The translations under genes and the position numbers were made by a program. A stretch of 49,920 nt of DNA, from NCBI GenBank assembly GCA_017625835.1, contig JAGAKF010000002.1, positions 1-49,920 of the forward strand, read 5' to 3'. The DNA is from Clostridia bacterium (GTDB lineage: Bacteria > Bacillota > Clostridia > Oscillospirales > Acutalibacteraceae). A model generated the notes under the pieces. The model was not told where the DNA came from, did no database searches, and was given only the letters and a program-made list of their open reading frames with translations. Positions 8,631 through 18,017 of this stretch are shown here, in pieces (positions within the stretch are counted from its first letter, which is position 1; every line of letters starts with the position of its first letter).

Positions 8631-9608
8631 TTAGATAGAGATAACCTTTGCCATCTCGTAGAGTTCCATATCTATGTGCTTCTTCATATTGAGAGCTTCG
8701 AAGATATCGATATCAACAACCTGATCCTTCTGCATAGCAACAACTCTGTTGCCAACTCCGTTCATAAGAAGCTTAACTGCGTGGTAACCCATGCGGCTTG
8801 CGTTTACACGGTCACGAACTGTCGGTGAACCGCCACGCTGAACGTGAGCAAGAACCATAGATCTTGATTCAACGCCTGTTTCTGCTTCGATAGCCTTTGC
8901 AAGCTCGTCGACTGAAATAATACCGTCAGCAGGGATACCTTCAGCAACGATTACAAGGAAATGAGTCTTTCCTGTCTTCTGTGTACGACGGATTCTGTCG
9001 AAAACGTCACGCTTGAGGTCAAACTCAACCTCAGGAATAAGGATAGCTGTTGCACCAACTGCGATACCTGCGTTAAGAGCAAGATAGCCTGCACGTCTGC
9101 CCATTACTTCGATAACTGAGCAACGGTCGTGAGAAGCAGATGTATCACGGATACGGTCAACCATTTCCATAATTGTATTCATACATGTATCGTAACCGAT
9201 TGTGTAGTCACAGCAAGCGATATCGTTATCGATTGTACCGGGAACGCCAACGCAGGGAATTCCTCTTTCAGAAAGGTCACGTGCGCCTCTGAATGAGCCG
9301 TCACCGCCGATAACAACGATGCCCTCGATGCCATAAGCATTACACATTTCGATAGCCTTGTTCATACCCTCTTCGGTTGCGAATTCCTTGCTTCTTGCAG
9401 AGCGAAGGAAAGTACCGCCCTTATGGATAATGTCACAGACTGAACGGATCTCCATAGGCTTGAGGTCACCCTCCATAAGGCCCTGGAAACCGCGGTTAAT
9501 TGCATAAACCTTAATATTATTTTCACAAGCTGTGCGGACAACTGCACGGACAGCAGCATTCATGCCCGGTGCGTCGCCACCGCTTGTCAATACGCCGATA
9601 GTCTTCAT
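8631..9608 (-). CDS. pfkA: ATP-dependent 6-phosphofructokinase
   Basis: This enzyme commits fructose 6-phosphate to glycolysis using ATP. The protein has 325 residues from the ATG at 9608, which has TTAGGAGGAAG upstream, and begins MKTIGVLTSGGDAPGMN. The in-frame TTG/ATG extension to 9662 runs through the promoter and is rejected. Active-site segments are GGD (10-12), VVIGGDGSFRGA, the catalytic loop GTIDNDI, and the substrate segments EVMGRRAGYLAL and HVQRGGSP. Length and the glycine in GGDGS point to the ATP-dependent prokaryotic type rather than the pyrophosphate type. A near-consensus promoter lies at 9654-9682. The linkage dnaE-pfkA is common in Clostridia. Confidence 0.97.
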   Translation of the reverse strand: MKTIGVLTSGGDAPGMNAAVRAVVRTACENNIKVYAINRGFQGLMEGDLKPMEIRSVCDIIHKGGTFLRSARSKEFATEEGMNKAIEMCNAYGIEGIVVIGGDGSFRGARDLSERGIPCVGVPGTIDNDIACCDYTIGYDTCMNTIMEMVDRIRDTSASHDRCSVIEVMGRRAGYLALNAGIAVGATAILIPEVEFDLKRDVFDRIRRTQKTGKTHFLVIVAEGIPADGIISVDELAKAIEAETGVESRSMVLAHVQRGGSPTVRDRVNASRMGYHAVKLLMNGVGNRVVAMQKDQVVDIDIFEALNMKKHIDMELYEMAKVISI

Positions 9609-9653
9609 TTCAAACTTCCTCCTAATAGTTAAATTAATAACATAACATTCCGT

Positions 9654-9682
9654 ATAATACACCAGAATGAAAAAAATGTCAA
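9654..9682 (-). promoter_or_regulatory. Sigma-A promoter of pfkA-pcrA
   Basis: TTGACA (9677-9682) and TATTAT (9654-9659) on the minus strand have a 17-base spacer. It lies directly after the dnaE stop. Confidence 0.85.
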
Positions 9683-9697
9683 ATAAATTAGTATTAT

Positions 9698-12600
9698 TTA
9701 CCTCAAAACAACATTTTCGTCGCCGAGAACCTTCTTAAGCTCTTCTATCAAAGGTTCATTGACGTCCACAAAACGGTCAAAAGGTAAATTTCTGTATTCT
9801 TTTTTATCCGCAAAGTAGTAGTAAAGCGGTGTTCTTCCGTCAAAGATAGAAAGCAGCTTTTCCGCCTGAATCTGCTCCGGACAGTTTTCTGAACCGAATC
9901 GCAGGAACAGTCCGCTTTTCTTCTTTTTCTCAGGCTGTTCTTTGCTGTCCGCCACCGGTTTATCGGCCAACTCTTTCTGTGCATTTTCGGGAGTTGATAT
10001 AAACTCACAGATAAGCTTTGGCGGTTCATCGTCGCGGATATCAAGACGTCCTTTGATAACAACAACATTACCCTCTGCAATAAGCGGTGAATTTTGGATA
10101 AGAGTTTTCGGGAAAACGATAACTTCGATTGCACCCGTTATGTCCTCAAGATCCACAAAAGCCATCGTTGTATCACTCTTTGTGACCTTTTTCTTGACAT
10201 GGGTTATTATTCCCATTGCCTTAACTCTTTCACCGTCTTTATACGTCGAAGTATCCGAATCCGAAACATTGAGCTCAGATACCTTTGCACAACGGAGTTT
10301 CGCTGCCATATCAGTATATTCAGACATAGGATGTCCTGACAGATAAAGTCCCGTTGTTTCCTTTTCCATGCTCAGAAGATCGTAAAGCGGGAATTCATCG
10401 TAATATCTGAGCTGCGGTTCACTCTGCTGAGCAAGATCGCTGCCCATATCGAAAAGACCGATCTGACCTTCGATATTGCGCTTTTTCTTGTTATCCAACT
10501 CGTCAATAATCTCGTTCATTCCCATCATCATCTGACGGCGGTTTGCACCGAGTCCGTCAAGCGCACCGCAACGGATAAGACTTTCAACTGCACGTTTATT
10601 AAAATCAGCACCGTGCATTCTTGAACAGAAATCGTAGAATGAAGTAAATTTACCTACACGTCTTTCCGCAATGATATTCTTGATGAAGTTTCTGCCGAGA
10701 TTTTTGATCGCAAGCAGACCGAAACGTATATTCCCGTCGCTTACCGCAAAGCCTTCCATACTCTCGTTTACGTGAGGAGGAAGAACCTTGATTCCTAGGT
10801 TACTGCACTCGTTTGTGTACTCTGATACCTTGGCTGAGTTGTCAAGCACACTGGAAAGAAGCGCCGCCATAAACTCGCACGGATAATGGCATTTGAGGTA
10901 TGCTGTCTGGTACGAAACATAAGCATAAGCCGCAGCGTGTGACTTGTTGAACGCATATGATGCAAATGATGACATATCGTCAAAAATATCGTTTGCAACC
11001 TCTGCAGGGATTCCTCTTTTCACGCATCCTTCACATTCAACCGTACCGTCTTCACGAACCATACCGTAAATGAAGTTTTTACGTTCACGCTCCATTACAT
11101 CGTGTTTTTTCTTGGACATCGCACGGCGTACGATATCGGCTCGTCCGTACGAATATCCTGCAAGAGAACGGAAGATCTGCATTACCTGCTCCTGGTAGAC
11201 CATACATCCATTTGTAACTTCAAGGATATCACGAAGCTTTTCTGTTTTATAAACCGTATCCTCGGGGTGATGACGGTTATTGATATAAGTGTCAATAGAA
11301 TCCATCGGTCCCGGTCGGTAAAGCGAGATAACCGCGATAAGATCTTCAATATTAACAGGCTTCAGTCCGACAAGAACCGATTTCATTCCTGCGGATTCGA
11401 ACTGGAACACACCCTCGGTCTGTCCTTTAGACATCATCTTAAAGGTTTCTTCGTCGGATGTGCTGACTTTATAAATATCAAAGTTCTTATCCTTGCGACG
11501 TATCATCTTTTCAGCATCGCTGATAACCGTCAGCGTACGCAAACCCAGGAAGTCCATCTTGAGAAGTCCGAGTTCTTCAAGAGTTGTCATTGTGTACTGC
11601 GTAACGGGTGAATTATCGTTGAGCGCCAATGGAACATAGCTTGCAACAGGATCACGTGTAATAACAACACCCGCCGCATGAGTCGATGAATGTCGCGGCA
11701 TACCCTCAACCTTCATCGAAGTATCGATAAGCTCCTTTATCTGATCGTCAGAATCATAGAGTTCTTTGAATTCAGGAGATTTTTTCAGAGCTTTCTGAAT
11801 TGTTATATTCAGCTCCCTGGGCACCTGTTTGGATACATTATCCACAACATTGTACGCTATACCCATCGCACGGCCGACATCACGGATAGCAGCACGCGCC
11901 GCAAGCGTTCCGAAAGTAACAATCTGCGCAACATGATCAGCACCGTATTTATTGACAACATAATCAATAACTTCTTCTCTTCGTTCGTAGCAGAAGTCTA
12001 CGTCGAAGTCGGGCATACTGACTCTCTCAGGGTTAAGGAAACGTTCAAAAAGTAAATTATATTTCATCGGGTCAATTCCCGTAATTCCGATACAGTAAGC
12101 CGCAAGACTTCCTGCACCCGAGCCTCTGCCCGGACCGACGGGAATACCCTTGGATTTTGCATATCTTATAAAATCGTGGACTATAAGGAAGTAGTCAACA
12201 TAGCCCATTTTATTGATTACGTCAAGTTCATAATCAAGCCGTTCAAAATACTCTGACGGAGGATTCTCACCGTAATTACGGTACATTCCTTCGTAACACT
12301 GTTCTTTAAACCATTCAAAATGGTCTTTTCCGTCAGGTACTTCAAAGTGCGGCAATTTAGTATTGCCGAATTCGAAGTCAAAATTGCACATATCTGCAAT
12401 TTTCTGTGTGTTTTCAATCGCCTGAGGAACGTGGGAGAAAAGTTCCGTCATTTCTTCCTCAGATTTCAGATAAAACTCGTCTGTCTGGAATTCAAGTGAG
12501 TTTTCCTGACCGATAGTAGTATTGGTTGCAACACAGATAAGCACCTGCTGAGTTTTGCTGTCCTCTCGGTTGACATAGTGCGTATCGTTGGTTGCGACAA

Positions 12601-13201
12601 GCGGGATGCCTGTTTCATTTGAAAGTCTTATAAGCATCGGTTCAATCTGCTTCTGCTCGGAAATACCGTGATTCTGAAGCTCGAGGTAATAGTTACCTTC
12701 TCCGAAGACTGACTTGTACCAGAGCGCAGTTTCCTTTGCTTTTTCGTAATTGCCTGCAGTCAAAGCTCTCGGAATTTCACCTGCGAGGCAGGCTGAAAGA
12801 GCTATAAGACCTTCACTGTGTTTTTCAAGCAATTCTCTGTCTATCCTTGGCTTGGTGTAAAAGCCTTCTGTCCATGCCTGCGAAACCATCGCGATAAGAT
12901 TCTGATATCCCGTTGCATTTTTACAAAGAAGTACAAGGTGATAGCGTTCGCTGTCGAGTGCGTGAACCTTATCGAAACGTGAACGTGCCGCAACATAACA
13001 CTCGCAACCGATAATCGGCTTAATGCCCTTTGCTTTTGCTTTTTTATAAAAATCCACAGCGCCATACATAACGCCGTGGTCCGTAATCGCTATTGAAGTC
13101 TGACCGAGCTCAATCGCACGGTCAAGAACATTATCAAGGCGGCACGCACCGTCAAGCAAACTGTATTCCGTATGAAGATGTAAATGGGTAAAACCGGACA
13201 T
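9698..13201 (-). CDS. dnaE: DNA polymerase III alpha subunit (DnaE1 type)
   Basis: This is the replicative C-family DNA polymerase catalytic subunit. The 1167-residue protein has an N-terminal PHP domain (HLHLHTEYSLLDG, AITDHGVMYGAV, GCECYV), the palm with the catalytic motif PDFDVDF at residues 397-403, the fingers with GPGRGSGAGSLAAYC nearby, the thumb/helix-hairpin region (RCGALDGLGANRRQ) and an OB fold (MGIITHVKKKVTKSD). Firmicutes use DnaE beside PolC; the absence of an internal exonuclease domain shows this is not PolC. AAAGGAGG lies upstream of the ATG at 13201. It follows whiA after 15 bases in the hprK-murB-rapZ-whiA cluster and has no separate promoter that I can see. Confidence 0.97.
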   Translation of the reverse strand: MSGFTHLHLHTEYSLLDGACRLDNVLDRAIELGQTSIAITDHGVMYGAVDFYKKAKAKGIKPIIGCECYVAARSRFDKVHALDSERYHLVLLCKNATGYQNLIAMVSQAWTEGFYTKPRIDRELLEKHSEGLIALSACLAGEIPRALTAGNYEKAKETALWYKSVFGEGNYYLELQNHGISEQKQIEPMLIRLSNETGIPLVATNDTHYVNREDSKTQQVLICVATNTTIGQENSLEFQTDEFYLKSEEEMTELFSHVPQAIENTQKIADMCNFDFEFGNTKLPHFEVPDGKDHFEWFKEQCYEGMYRNYGENPPSEYFERLDYELDVINKMGYVDYFLIVHDFIRYAKSKGIPVGPGRGSGAGSLAAYCIGITGIDPMKYNLLFERFLNPERVSMPDFDVDFCYERREEVIDYVVNKYGADHVAQIVTFGTLAARAAIRDVGRAMGIAYNVVDNVSKQVPRELNITIQKALKKSPEFKELYDSDDQIKELIDTSMKVEGMPRHSSTHAAGVVITRDPVASYVPLALNDNSPVTQYTMTTLEELGLLKMDFLGLRTLTVISDAEKMIRRKDKNFDIYKVSTSDEETFKMMSKGQTEGVFQFESAGMKSVLVGLKPVNIEDLIAVISLYRPGPMDSIDTYINNRHHPEDTVYKTEKLRDILEVTNGCMVYQEQVMQIFRSLAGYSYGRADIVRRAMSKKKHDVMERERKNFIYGMVREDGTVECEGCVKRGIPAEVANDIFDDMSSFASYAFNKSHAAAYAYVSYQTAYLKCHYPCEFMAALLSSVLDNSAKVSEYTNECSNLGIKVLPPHVNESMEGFAVSDGNIRFGLLAIKNLGRNFIKNIIAERRVGKFTSFYDFCSRMHGADFNKRAVESLIRCGALDGLGANRRQMMMGMNEIIDELDNKKKRNIEGQIGLFDMGSDLAQQSEPQLRYYDEFPLYDLLSMEKETTGLYLSGHPMSEYTDMAAKLRCAKVSELNVSDSDTSTYKDGERVKAMGIITHVKKKVTKSDTTMAFVDLEDITGAIEVIVFPKTLIQNSPLIAEGNVVVIKGRLDIRDDEPPKLICEFISTPENAQKELADKPVADSKEQPEKKKKSGLFLRFGSENCPEQIQAEKLLSIFDGRTPLYYYFADKKEYRNLPFDRFVDVNEPLIEELKKVLGDENVVLR

Positions 13202-13216
13202 TGCGCCGCCTCCTTT

Positions 13217-14110
13217 TTATCTGTATTTTTCTGCTATGCTCACTAACTTTGCAAGCCTGTGATTAACACCTGACCTTGAAATCGGAACGCTCAATGCGGC
13301 TCCCAATTCCTTGAGTGACATATCAGGATTTTCTTTTCTTAAAATCGCAAGTTCTTTCAATTCATCCGTAAGAGAGTCAAGACCCTGCTTTCTTTCGATT
13401 ATCTCGATTGCTTCAACCTGGGCAAGTCCTGCCTCGATCGCCCTGCTCATATTGGCAGATTCAAAGTTCATCTTGCGGTTAATTTTATTACGCACGTCCT
13501 TTTGTACTTTTATACCCATAAGATGAAGACTTGAATTCGGGGCACCCATCATGGTAAGCAGATCTTCGATATTTTCACTGCCTTTTATATAAATAACGTG
13601 GGAATATTTTCTTAATATGTACTTTGCGCTGAGATCCAGATCGGTAAGAACTTTAAGCAGATCACCGCTGAGCTTATTATGCTGAACTACGAATTCGAGA
13701 TGATAGCCCTTATTCGGGTCAGAAAGCGAACCGCAGGACATAAACACACCGCGAAGAAACGCATAATAACACTCGTCATCCTCAAAATTCCCGTGATTGA
13801 TTCGCAAAGAAATCTCGTTCGGTGAATGGTCAAAAAACTCGAGCAGTCTTTTTCTCTCTGCTGCTATCGGAATCTTCAACACACATTTTCCGCTTTTAAG
13901 GCTTGTAACCGACGGGTTGATTCCCATAAGTTCATTGAGCGTTGAAGCGAAAGAATCAATAACACATTTATAGTCAGATGCGCAGGAAACTGAACGTGTG
14001 TTAAAGCTCTTACCAAAAAGCAAAAAGCCGTAAGCATAAGCCCGTTTCTGCTCCTGAGTAAGAAAACTTGTTTCCGATAATTCAGTTTTTACATCTGCTG
14101 TAAAGGACAT
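13217..14110 (-). CDS. whiA: DNA-binding protein WhiA
   Basis: WhiA is a conserved Gram-positive regulator, needed for sporulation septation in Streptomyces and linked to cell division and envelope homeostasis in Bacillus. The 297-residue protein has the N-terminal WhiA/LAGLIDADG-like domain (FLRGVFMSCGSLSDPNKGYHL region) and a C-terminal helix-turn-helix (LKELGAALSVPISRSGVNHR). It is directly after rapZ with an 11-base gap; in many Firmicutes yvcK lies between these genes, and here it does not. The start at 14110 has GGGTGA upstream. Direct targets cannot be read from the sequence. Confidence 0.95.
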   Translation of the reverse strand: MSFTADVKTELSETSFLTQEQKRAYAYGFLLFGKSFNTRSVSCASDYKCVIDSFASTLNELMGINPSVTSLKSGKCVLKIPIAAERKRLLEFFDHSPNEISLRINHGNFEDDECYYAFLRGVFMSCGSLSDPNKGYHLEFVVQHNKLSGDLLKVLTDLDLSAKYILRKYSHVIYIKGSENIEDLLTMMGAPNSSLHLMGIKVQKDVRNKINRKMNFESANMSRAIEAGLAQVEAIEIIERKQGLDSLTDELKELAILRKENPDMSLKELGAALSVPISRSGVNHRLAKLVSIAEKYR

Positions 14111-14121
14111 ATTTTCACCCG

Positions 14122-14982
14122 TTATTTTTCGATATCTCTGTGTTTTACCGAAACAGAATTTCCGAGGGCTACAAGGCCGTCTTTAATCTGTTCAGCGAAG
14201 CAGACTGAACGGTGTCTGCCACCCGTGCAGCCTATTGCAATTATAAGCTGACTTTTGCCCTCCTGCCTGTAGAGAGGAACAGAATAATGGATAAGATCGT
14301 TAATCTTTTTGAGCAACATATTTGACTGTTCAAATTTCATTACGAAATCGTGTACTTCTTTTTCGAGACCCGTATGACATTTAAGTTCGGGAATGTAGAA
14401 AGGATTCGGCAGACAGCGGACATCAAAAACGAGATCCGCATCCGTCGGAATACCGTACTTGAAGCCGAATGACATACAGGATATTTTCAAAGCTGATTCA
14501 GGGTTATCGAGGAACAGATCAATTACTCTGTGCTTACACTCTGAAACAGTTGACTTTGAAGTATCAATTGTATAATCCGCAATCGCACGGATATCCCTGA
14601 GTATCTCCCTTTCGTACGACAGACACGCAGACAATGAACCGCCGCATTTTTCAAGCATAGGATGCTTTCTTCTGGTCTGATTGTAACGGTTGATGATTAC
14701 GTCGTCTGCCGCATCGACAAAGAGAATTTTATATTTATAATTCATTTTTTCGAGAGTCTCAAAAGTCTTTTTGAAATCCTTGAGATAGCTCTCACCGACA
14801 CGGATATCCGTAACCGTGGCAACTTTACGGTTGAGGTCCTGTGATGTGTTTATAAACTGCGCAATTGTGGGAATAAGCGAAGGCGGCATATTATCTGCAC
14901 AAAAATATCCCAGATCCTCCAAAGCATCGGTAACCGCGGACTTTCCTGAGCCCGACATTCCAGTAACAATTAACAATTCCAT
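14122..14982 (-). CDS. rapZ: RNase adapter protein RapZ / YvcJ-type nucleotide-binding protein
   Basis: This is a 286-residue P-loop protein. Walker A GMSGSGKS lies at residues 8-15, the second conserved block is YFCADNMPP, and the C-terminal domain has DVRCLPNPFYIPELK and the nearly invariant CTGGRHRSV. In E. coli RapZ senses glucosamine 6-phosphate and guides RNase E to the sRNA GlmZ. Firmicutes lack that sRNA system; the orthologue YvcJ binds and hydrolyses nucleotides and affects competence. The function here is therefore inferred only as a nucleotide-dependent regulator. It lies between murB and whiA, the usual location. AAGGGG precedes the ATG at 14982. Confidence 0.95.
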   Translation of the reverse strand: MELLIVTGMSGSGKSAVTDALEDLGYFCADNMPPSLIPTIAQFINTSQDLNRKVATVTDIRVGESYLKDFKKTFETLEKMNYKYKILFVDAADDVIINRYNQTRRKHPMLEKCGGSLSACLSYEREILRDIRAIADYTIDTSKSTVSECKHRVIDLFLDNPESALKISCMSFGFKYGIPTDADLVFDVRCLPNPFYIPELKCHTGLEKEVHDFVMKFEQSNMLLKKINDLIHYSVPLYRQEGKSQLIIAIGCTGGRHRSVCFAEQIKDGLVALGNSVSVKHRDIEK

Positions 14983-15003
14983 TTTTCTCTATCCCCTTTT
15001 GCT

Positions 15004-15915
15004 TCAGATTTCTTCAATAAGCCTTACTTCAGGCTCGATTACTACACCTTTTTTCTCGAGTACGGTTTTCTGCACGAGGTCAATAAGCTTCATAACATCG
15101 TCCGAAGTTGCTCCGCCTTTGTTAATAATAAATCCTGCATGCTTTTCGCTTACCTGAGCTCCACCGACAGATGCTCCTTTGAGCCCGCACTCGTCGATAA
15201 GTGCAGCAGCAAAGTAACCAACAGGTCTTTTAAAGGTACTGCCTGCGCTCGGATACTCAAGCGGTTGTTTGTCTTTTCTGCGCTGAAGAAGCTCCATCAT
15301 CCTGGCTTTAATTGCCGCTTTATCGCCTTTTTCAAGCTTTAAAAGAAGCTTTGTTATGATAAATCCGTTATTCTCATAAGCACTCGTACGGTAAGAGAGA
15401 CCGAGCTCCTCACCGCTGAGTTTTCCGAAATTACCTTCTTTATCAATGTGCGTACAGGAAACGAGCACATCTTTCATTTCGCCGTCATATGCTCCTGCAT
15501 TCATATATGCCGCACCGCCTGCACTGCCCGGAATTCCGAAAGCGAATTCAAGACCCGTAAGCTCATGTTCAAGCGCAAAATTGCAGACTTTTGAAAGCGT
15601 TACGCCTGCATCACATTCAAGCATCCCGTCACCGAGATAACGGATTCCCGCATCGCTTCGGCACATATTGATTACGACTGTATTAAGGCCTTTGTCGGAA
15701 ATAAGCATATTGCTTCCGTTGCCAATAATCATCGGACTGATTCCTTCATTTTTGCAAGCTTTGATAATCTCAGCAAGGCTTTCGTCCGAGGACGGAGTTA
15801 TCATAACACGTGCATTACCGCCAATTTTAAACGTCGTATAATCACACATCGGAACTTCCCTTTCGGCTTTACAGCCGAGGGAAGTTGCCAATGAAAAAAT
15901 TGATTCGAAATTCAT
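15004..15915 (-). CDS. murB: UDP-N-acetylenolpyruvoylglucosamine reductase
   Basis: MurB is the FAD-dependent enzyme that reduces UDP-GlcNAc-enolpyruvate to UDP-MurNAc with NADPH, the second committed step of peptidoglycan precursor synthesis. The 303-residue protein has the FAD-binding segments TTFKIGGNARVMI and IGNGSNMLISDKG, GIPGSAGGAAYMNAGAYDGE, the catalytic serine in SAGSTFKRP, and the catalytic glutamate in EPEVRLIEE. The short SYRTS stretch and lack of the extra domain fit the type IIb MurB of Gram-positives. The ATG at 15915 has only a modest GGGG site upstream. It sits 17 bases after the glucokinase gene in the hprK operon. Confidence 0.96.
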   Translation of the reverse strand: MNFESIFSLATSLGCKAEREVPMCDYTTFKIGGNARVMITPSSDESLAEIIKACKNEGISPMIIGNGSNMLISDKGLNTVVINMCRSDAGIRYLGDGMLECDAGVTLSKVCNFALEHELTGLEFAFGIPGSAGGAAYMNAGAYDGEMKDVLVSCTHIDKEGNFGKLSGEELGLSYRTSAYENNGFIITKLLLKLEKGDKAAIKARMMELLQRRKDKQPLEYPSAGSTFKRPVGYFAAALIDECGLKGASVGGAQVSEKHAGFIINKGGATSDDVMKLIDLVQKTVLEKKGVVIEPEVRLIEEI

Positions 15916-15932
15916 AAAATGACCCCGTAAAA

Positions 15933-16877
15933 TTATTCTGCGAGAGCTGCGCCTATGATACCTGCATCGTTACCGAGAACAGCCTTGCAGATCTTTGTCT
16001 GCTTCTTTGCATACTTTGTATAGCGTTCTTTGTTAACAAAATCTCTGATCGGATTGAGAAGGTTGTCGCCTTCGTTGCTGATACCGCCGCCGATGCAGAC
16101 TACATCAGGCTGGAAGATATTTATAATATTTGTAACACCGATTGCAACGTACTTAATGTACTGGTCAACAACCTGCTTACCTGCCTCATCGCCTGCATAC
16201 ATAGCGTTGAAAGCAGTTCTTCCGCTTGCGTTTTCAATCTTACCGTCGCAAAGCTCCCACATCTTGCTGTCCGGACACTCAAGCATCTTTTCCTTAGTCT
16301 GTGAAATAAGAGCTGTTGCAGATGCATAACGCTCCCAGCAACCCTTTCTTCCGCAGTTGCACTGCTCACCGTCAACAACAATTGTTGTGTGGCCCATTTC
16401 GCCTGCTGCATCGTTTGCTCCGCCAAGCACCTTACCTCCGACGATGATACCGCTGCCGACACCTGTACCGAGAGTAACCGCTACAAGGTTCTTTACTCCG
16501 TTGCCTGCGCCTGCATATGCCTCACCGAGAGCTGCAGCGTTTGCATCGTTTTCAAACACACAAGCTTTGCCGATTCTTTCCTCGAGAAGCTTGTTGGCAG
16601 GAACATTATTGAAATCAAGGTTGTTTGAGAACTCAATAAGACCTTCTTCCTTATTTACTGAACCCGGTGTACCTACACCAACAAAAGAAATGTCATCCAT
16701 TGTAAGGCCTGCGTCCTCAACAGCCATATGGATTGCCTTTGCAATATCGTCAAAAATCTCTTCAGCAGGACGGGGCGCATTTGTTTTAACCTTGCCTCTG
16801 CCAATGATTTTGTAATTTTCATCAACAACACCGACAGCGATATTTGTACCGCCGAGATCAACACCAATTCTGTACAT
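15933..16877 (-). CDS. ROK-family glucokinase
   Basis: This enzyme probably phosphorylates cytosolic glucose with ATP to glucose 6-phosphate. The 314-residue protein starts at the ATG at 16877, with GGAGGAATT upstream; an extension to 16892 would include the ribosome binding site itself. Visible are the phosphate-binding GVDLGGTNIAVGVVD, the substrate block ENDANAAALGEAYAGAG, VTLGTGVGSGII, and the ROK zinc signature CNCGRKGCWERYAS. The lack of a DNA-binding N-terminal domain makes it a kinase rather than a NagC-type repressor. It stands between hprK and murB, tying sugar phosphorylation to carbon catabolite control. Other hexoses or N-acetylmannosamine are possible substrates. Confidence 0.93.
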   Translation of the reverse strand: MYRIGVDLGGTNIAVGVVDENYKIIGRGKVKTNAPRPAEEIFDDIAKAIHMAVEDAGLTMDDISFVGVGTPGSVNKEEGLIEFSNNLDFNNVPANKLLEERIGKACVFENDANAAALGEAYAGAGNGVKNLVAVTLGTGVGSGIIVGGKVLGGANDAAGEMGHTTIVVDGEQCNCGRKGCWERYASATALISQTKEKMLECPDSKMWELCDGKIENASGRTAFNAMYAGDEAGKQVVDQYIKYVAIGVTNIINIFQPDVVCIGGGISNEGDNLLNPIRDFVNKERYTKYAKKQTKICKAVLGNDAGIIGAALAE

Positions 16878-16894
16878 TATAAATTCCTCCAAAA

Positions 16895-17863
16895 TTAAAA
16901 ATTATGCCATATTTCAAGTTCGTCTTCTTCAGGTACTATATCGTCTGTCATACCGAGATTGTGAAGAAGCTGTCTTGCTGCGTTATAACCCATCTTCTTC
17001 TGGCGGTTGTTCATTGCAGCCGCTTCGATGATGATGGAAATGTTTCGTCCCGGAGTAACCGGAACAACAGAAATCGGAACACTGACACCGAGAATGTCCA
17101 TTGTTTCATTGTCGAGGCCTAGTCTGTCGTAGCTCTTTTCGGGATCCCACTGTTCAAGCTGAACAACCATATCGATTTTATCGGAAACCTTAACCGAACC
17201 GACACCAAAAAGTCGTCTTGCGTTTACGACACCGACACCTCTGAGTTCAATAAAATGTCGGATATTTTCGGGAGCAGAGCCAACAAGCGTTTTATGCGAC
17301 ACCTGTCTGATTTCAACGGCATCGTCAGCAATAAGACGATGTCCTCTTTTGATAAGCTCTAGTGCAATTTCACTCTTACCGACACCGCTGTCACCGAGAA
17401 TGAGAACACCTTCGCCGTAAACCTCAACAAATACACCGTGACGGGTAATTCGGGGAGCAAGCTCAGCGCTGAGAGTTGAAATGAGCATCGACATACAGCT
17501 TGACGTACCATCAGCCGTCCTTAAAAGCGGAACCTCATACTTTTCAGCCAGTTCAAGAAATTCCGGTGCAAATTCCAGGTTTCGTGTAATAACAACAGCA
17601 ACAGGTTTTTTAGATAAGAGTCTTTTTATCTTTCTGGCTCTTTCGTCATCCTTACTGCTGTTAAGGTATTCAACCTCCGTAATACCGAGGAATTGGATTC
17701 TTTCAGGAGCAAAGTATTTGCTGAACCCGGAAAGAAGCAATCCCGGTCTGTTTACGTCAGGTGAAGTAACCATAATTTCCGAAAGGTCTTTTGGCGCATA
17801 CACAGTTTCAAGACCGTGTATTTTCGCGATTTTAGAAAGAGAAATTGAATATTTTGCTGACAA
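16895..17863 (-). CDS. hprK: HPr kinase/phosphorylase
   Basis: HprK phosphorylates HPr on Ser46 with ATP or pyrophosphate and removes the phosphate again. It is the sensor of carbon catabolite repression in Firmicutes. The best start is TTG at 17863, because GGAGGGG lies seven bases upstream; the in-frame ATG at 17881 would place that Shine-Dalgarno inside the coding region. This gives 322 residues. Walker A GDSGVGKS lies at 157-164 and is followed by HRLIADDAVEI. The HPr-K/P signature appears as IELRGVGVVNARRLFG. The preceding RHGVFVEVYGEGVLI is also typical. It heads the operon, with a promoter at 17914-17942. The gene for HPr (ptsH) is not in this window. Confidence 0.96.
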   Translation of the reverse strand: MSAKYSISLSKIAKIHGLETVYAPKDLSEIMVTSPDVNRPGLLLSGFSKYFAPERIQFLGITEVEYLNSSKDDERARKIKRLLSKKPVAVVITRNLEFAPEFLELAEKYEVPLLRTADGTSSCMSMLISTLSAELAPRITRHGVFVEVYGEGVLILGDSGVGKSEIALELIKRGHRLIADDAVEIRQVSHKTLVGSAPENIRHFIELRGVGVVNARRLFGVGSVKVSDKIDMVVQLEQWDPEKSYDRLGLDNETMDILGVSVPISVVPVTPGRNISIIIEAAAMNNRQKKMGYNAARQLLHNLGMTDDIVPEEDELEIWHNF

Positions 17864-17913
17864 GCTCTCCCCTCCAGACATACAAAGGCATTATAGTTTA
17901 TACATTCTGTATT

Positions 17914-17942
17914 ATTATACAATAATTCTCTTTCAGTTCCAA
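17914..17942 (-). promoter_or_regulatory. Sigma-A promoter of the hprK-glucokinase-murB-rapZ-whiA-dnaE cluster
   Basis: TTGGAA (17937-17942) and TATAAT (17914-17919) on the minus strand have a 17-base spacer. A second TATAAT lies closer to the gene but has no good -35. Confidence 0.65.
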
Positions 17943-17972
17943 TAGTTTTTTAAAAAAAATAAGAAAATTTTA

Positions 17973-18003
17973 GAAAAAAAACAGCCCGTTTTCACGGACT
18001 GTT
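17973..18003 (-). terminator. Intrinsic terminator of the metallophosphoesterase gene
   Basis: A 9-bp stem with one G-U pair (17995-18003 with 17980-17988) is followed on the minus strand by a run of eight T. It isolates the phosphoesterase gene from the hprK operon. Confidence 0.9.
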
Positions 18004-18017
18004 ATATTATACCGTTA

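Noticed and set aside
17863-17881. ATG at 17881 as the hprK start
   Set aside because: The strong GGAGGGG site lies downstream of this ATG and points to the TTG at 17863; the ATG cannot be fully excluded.
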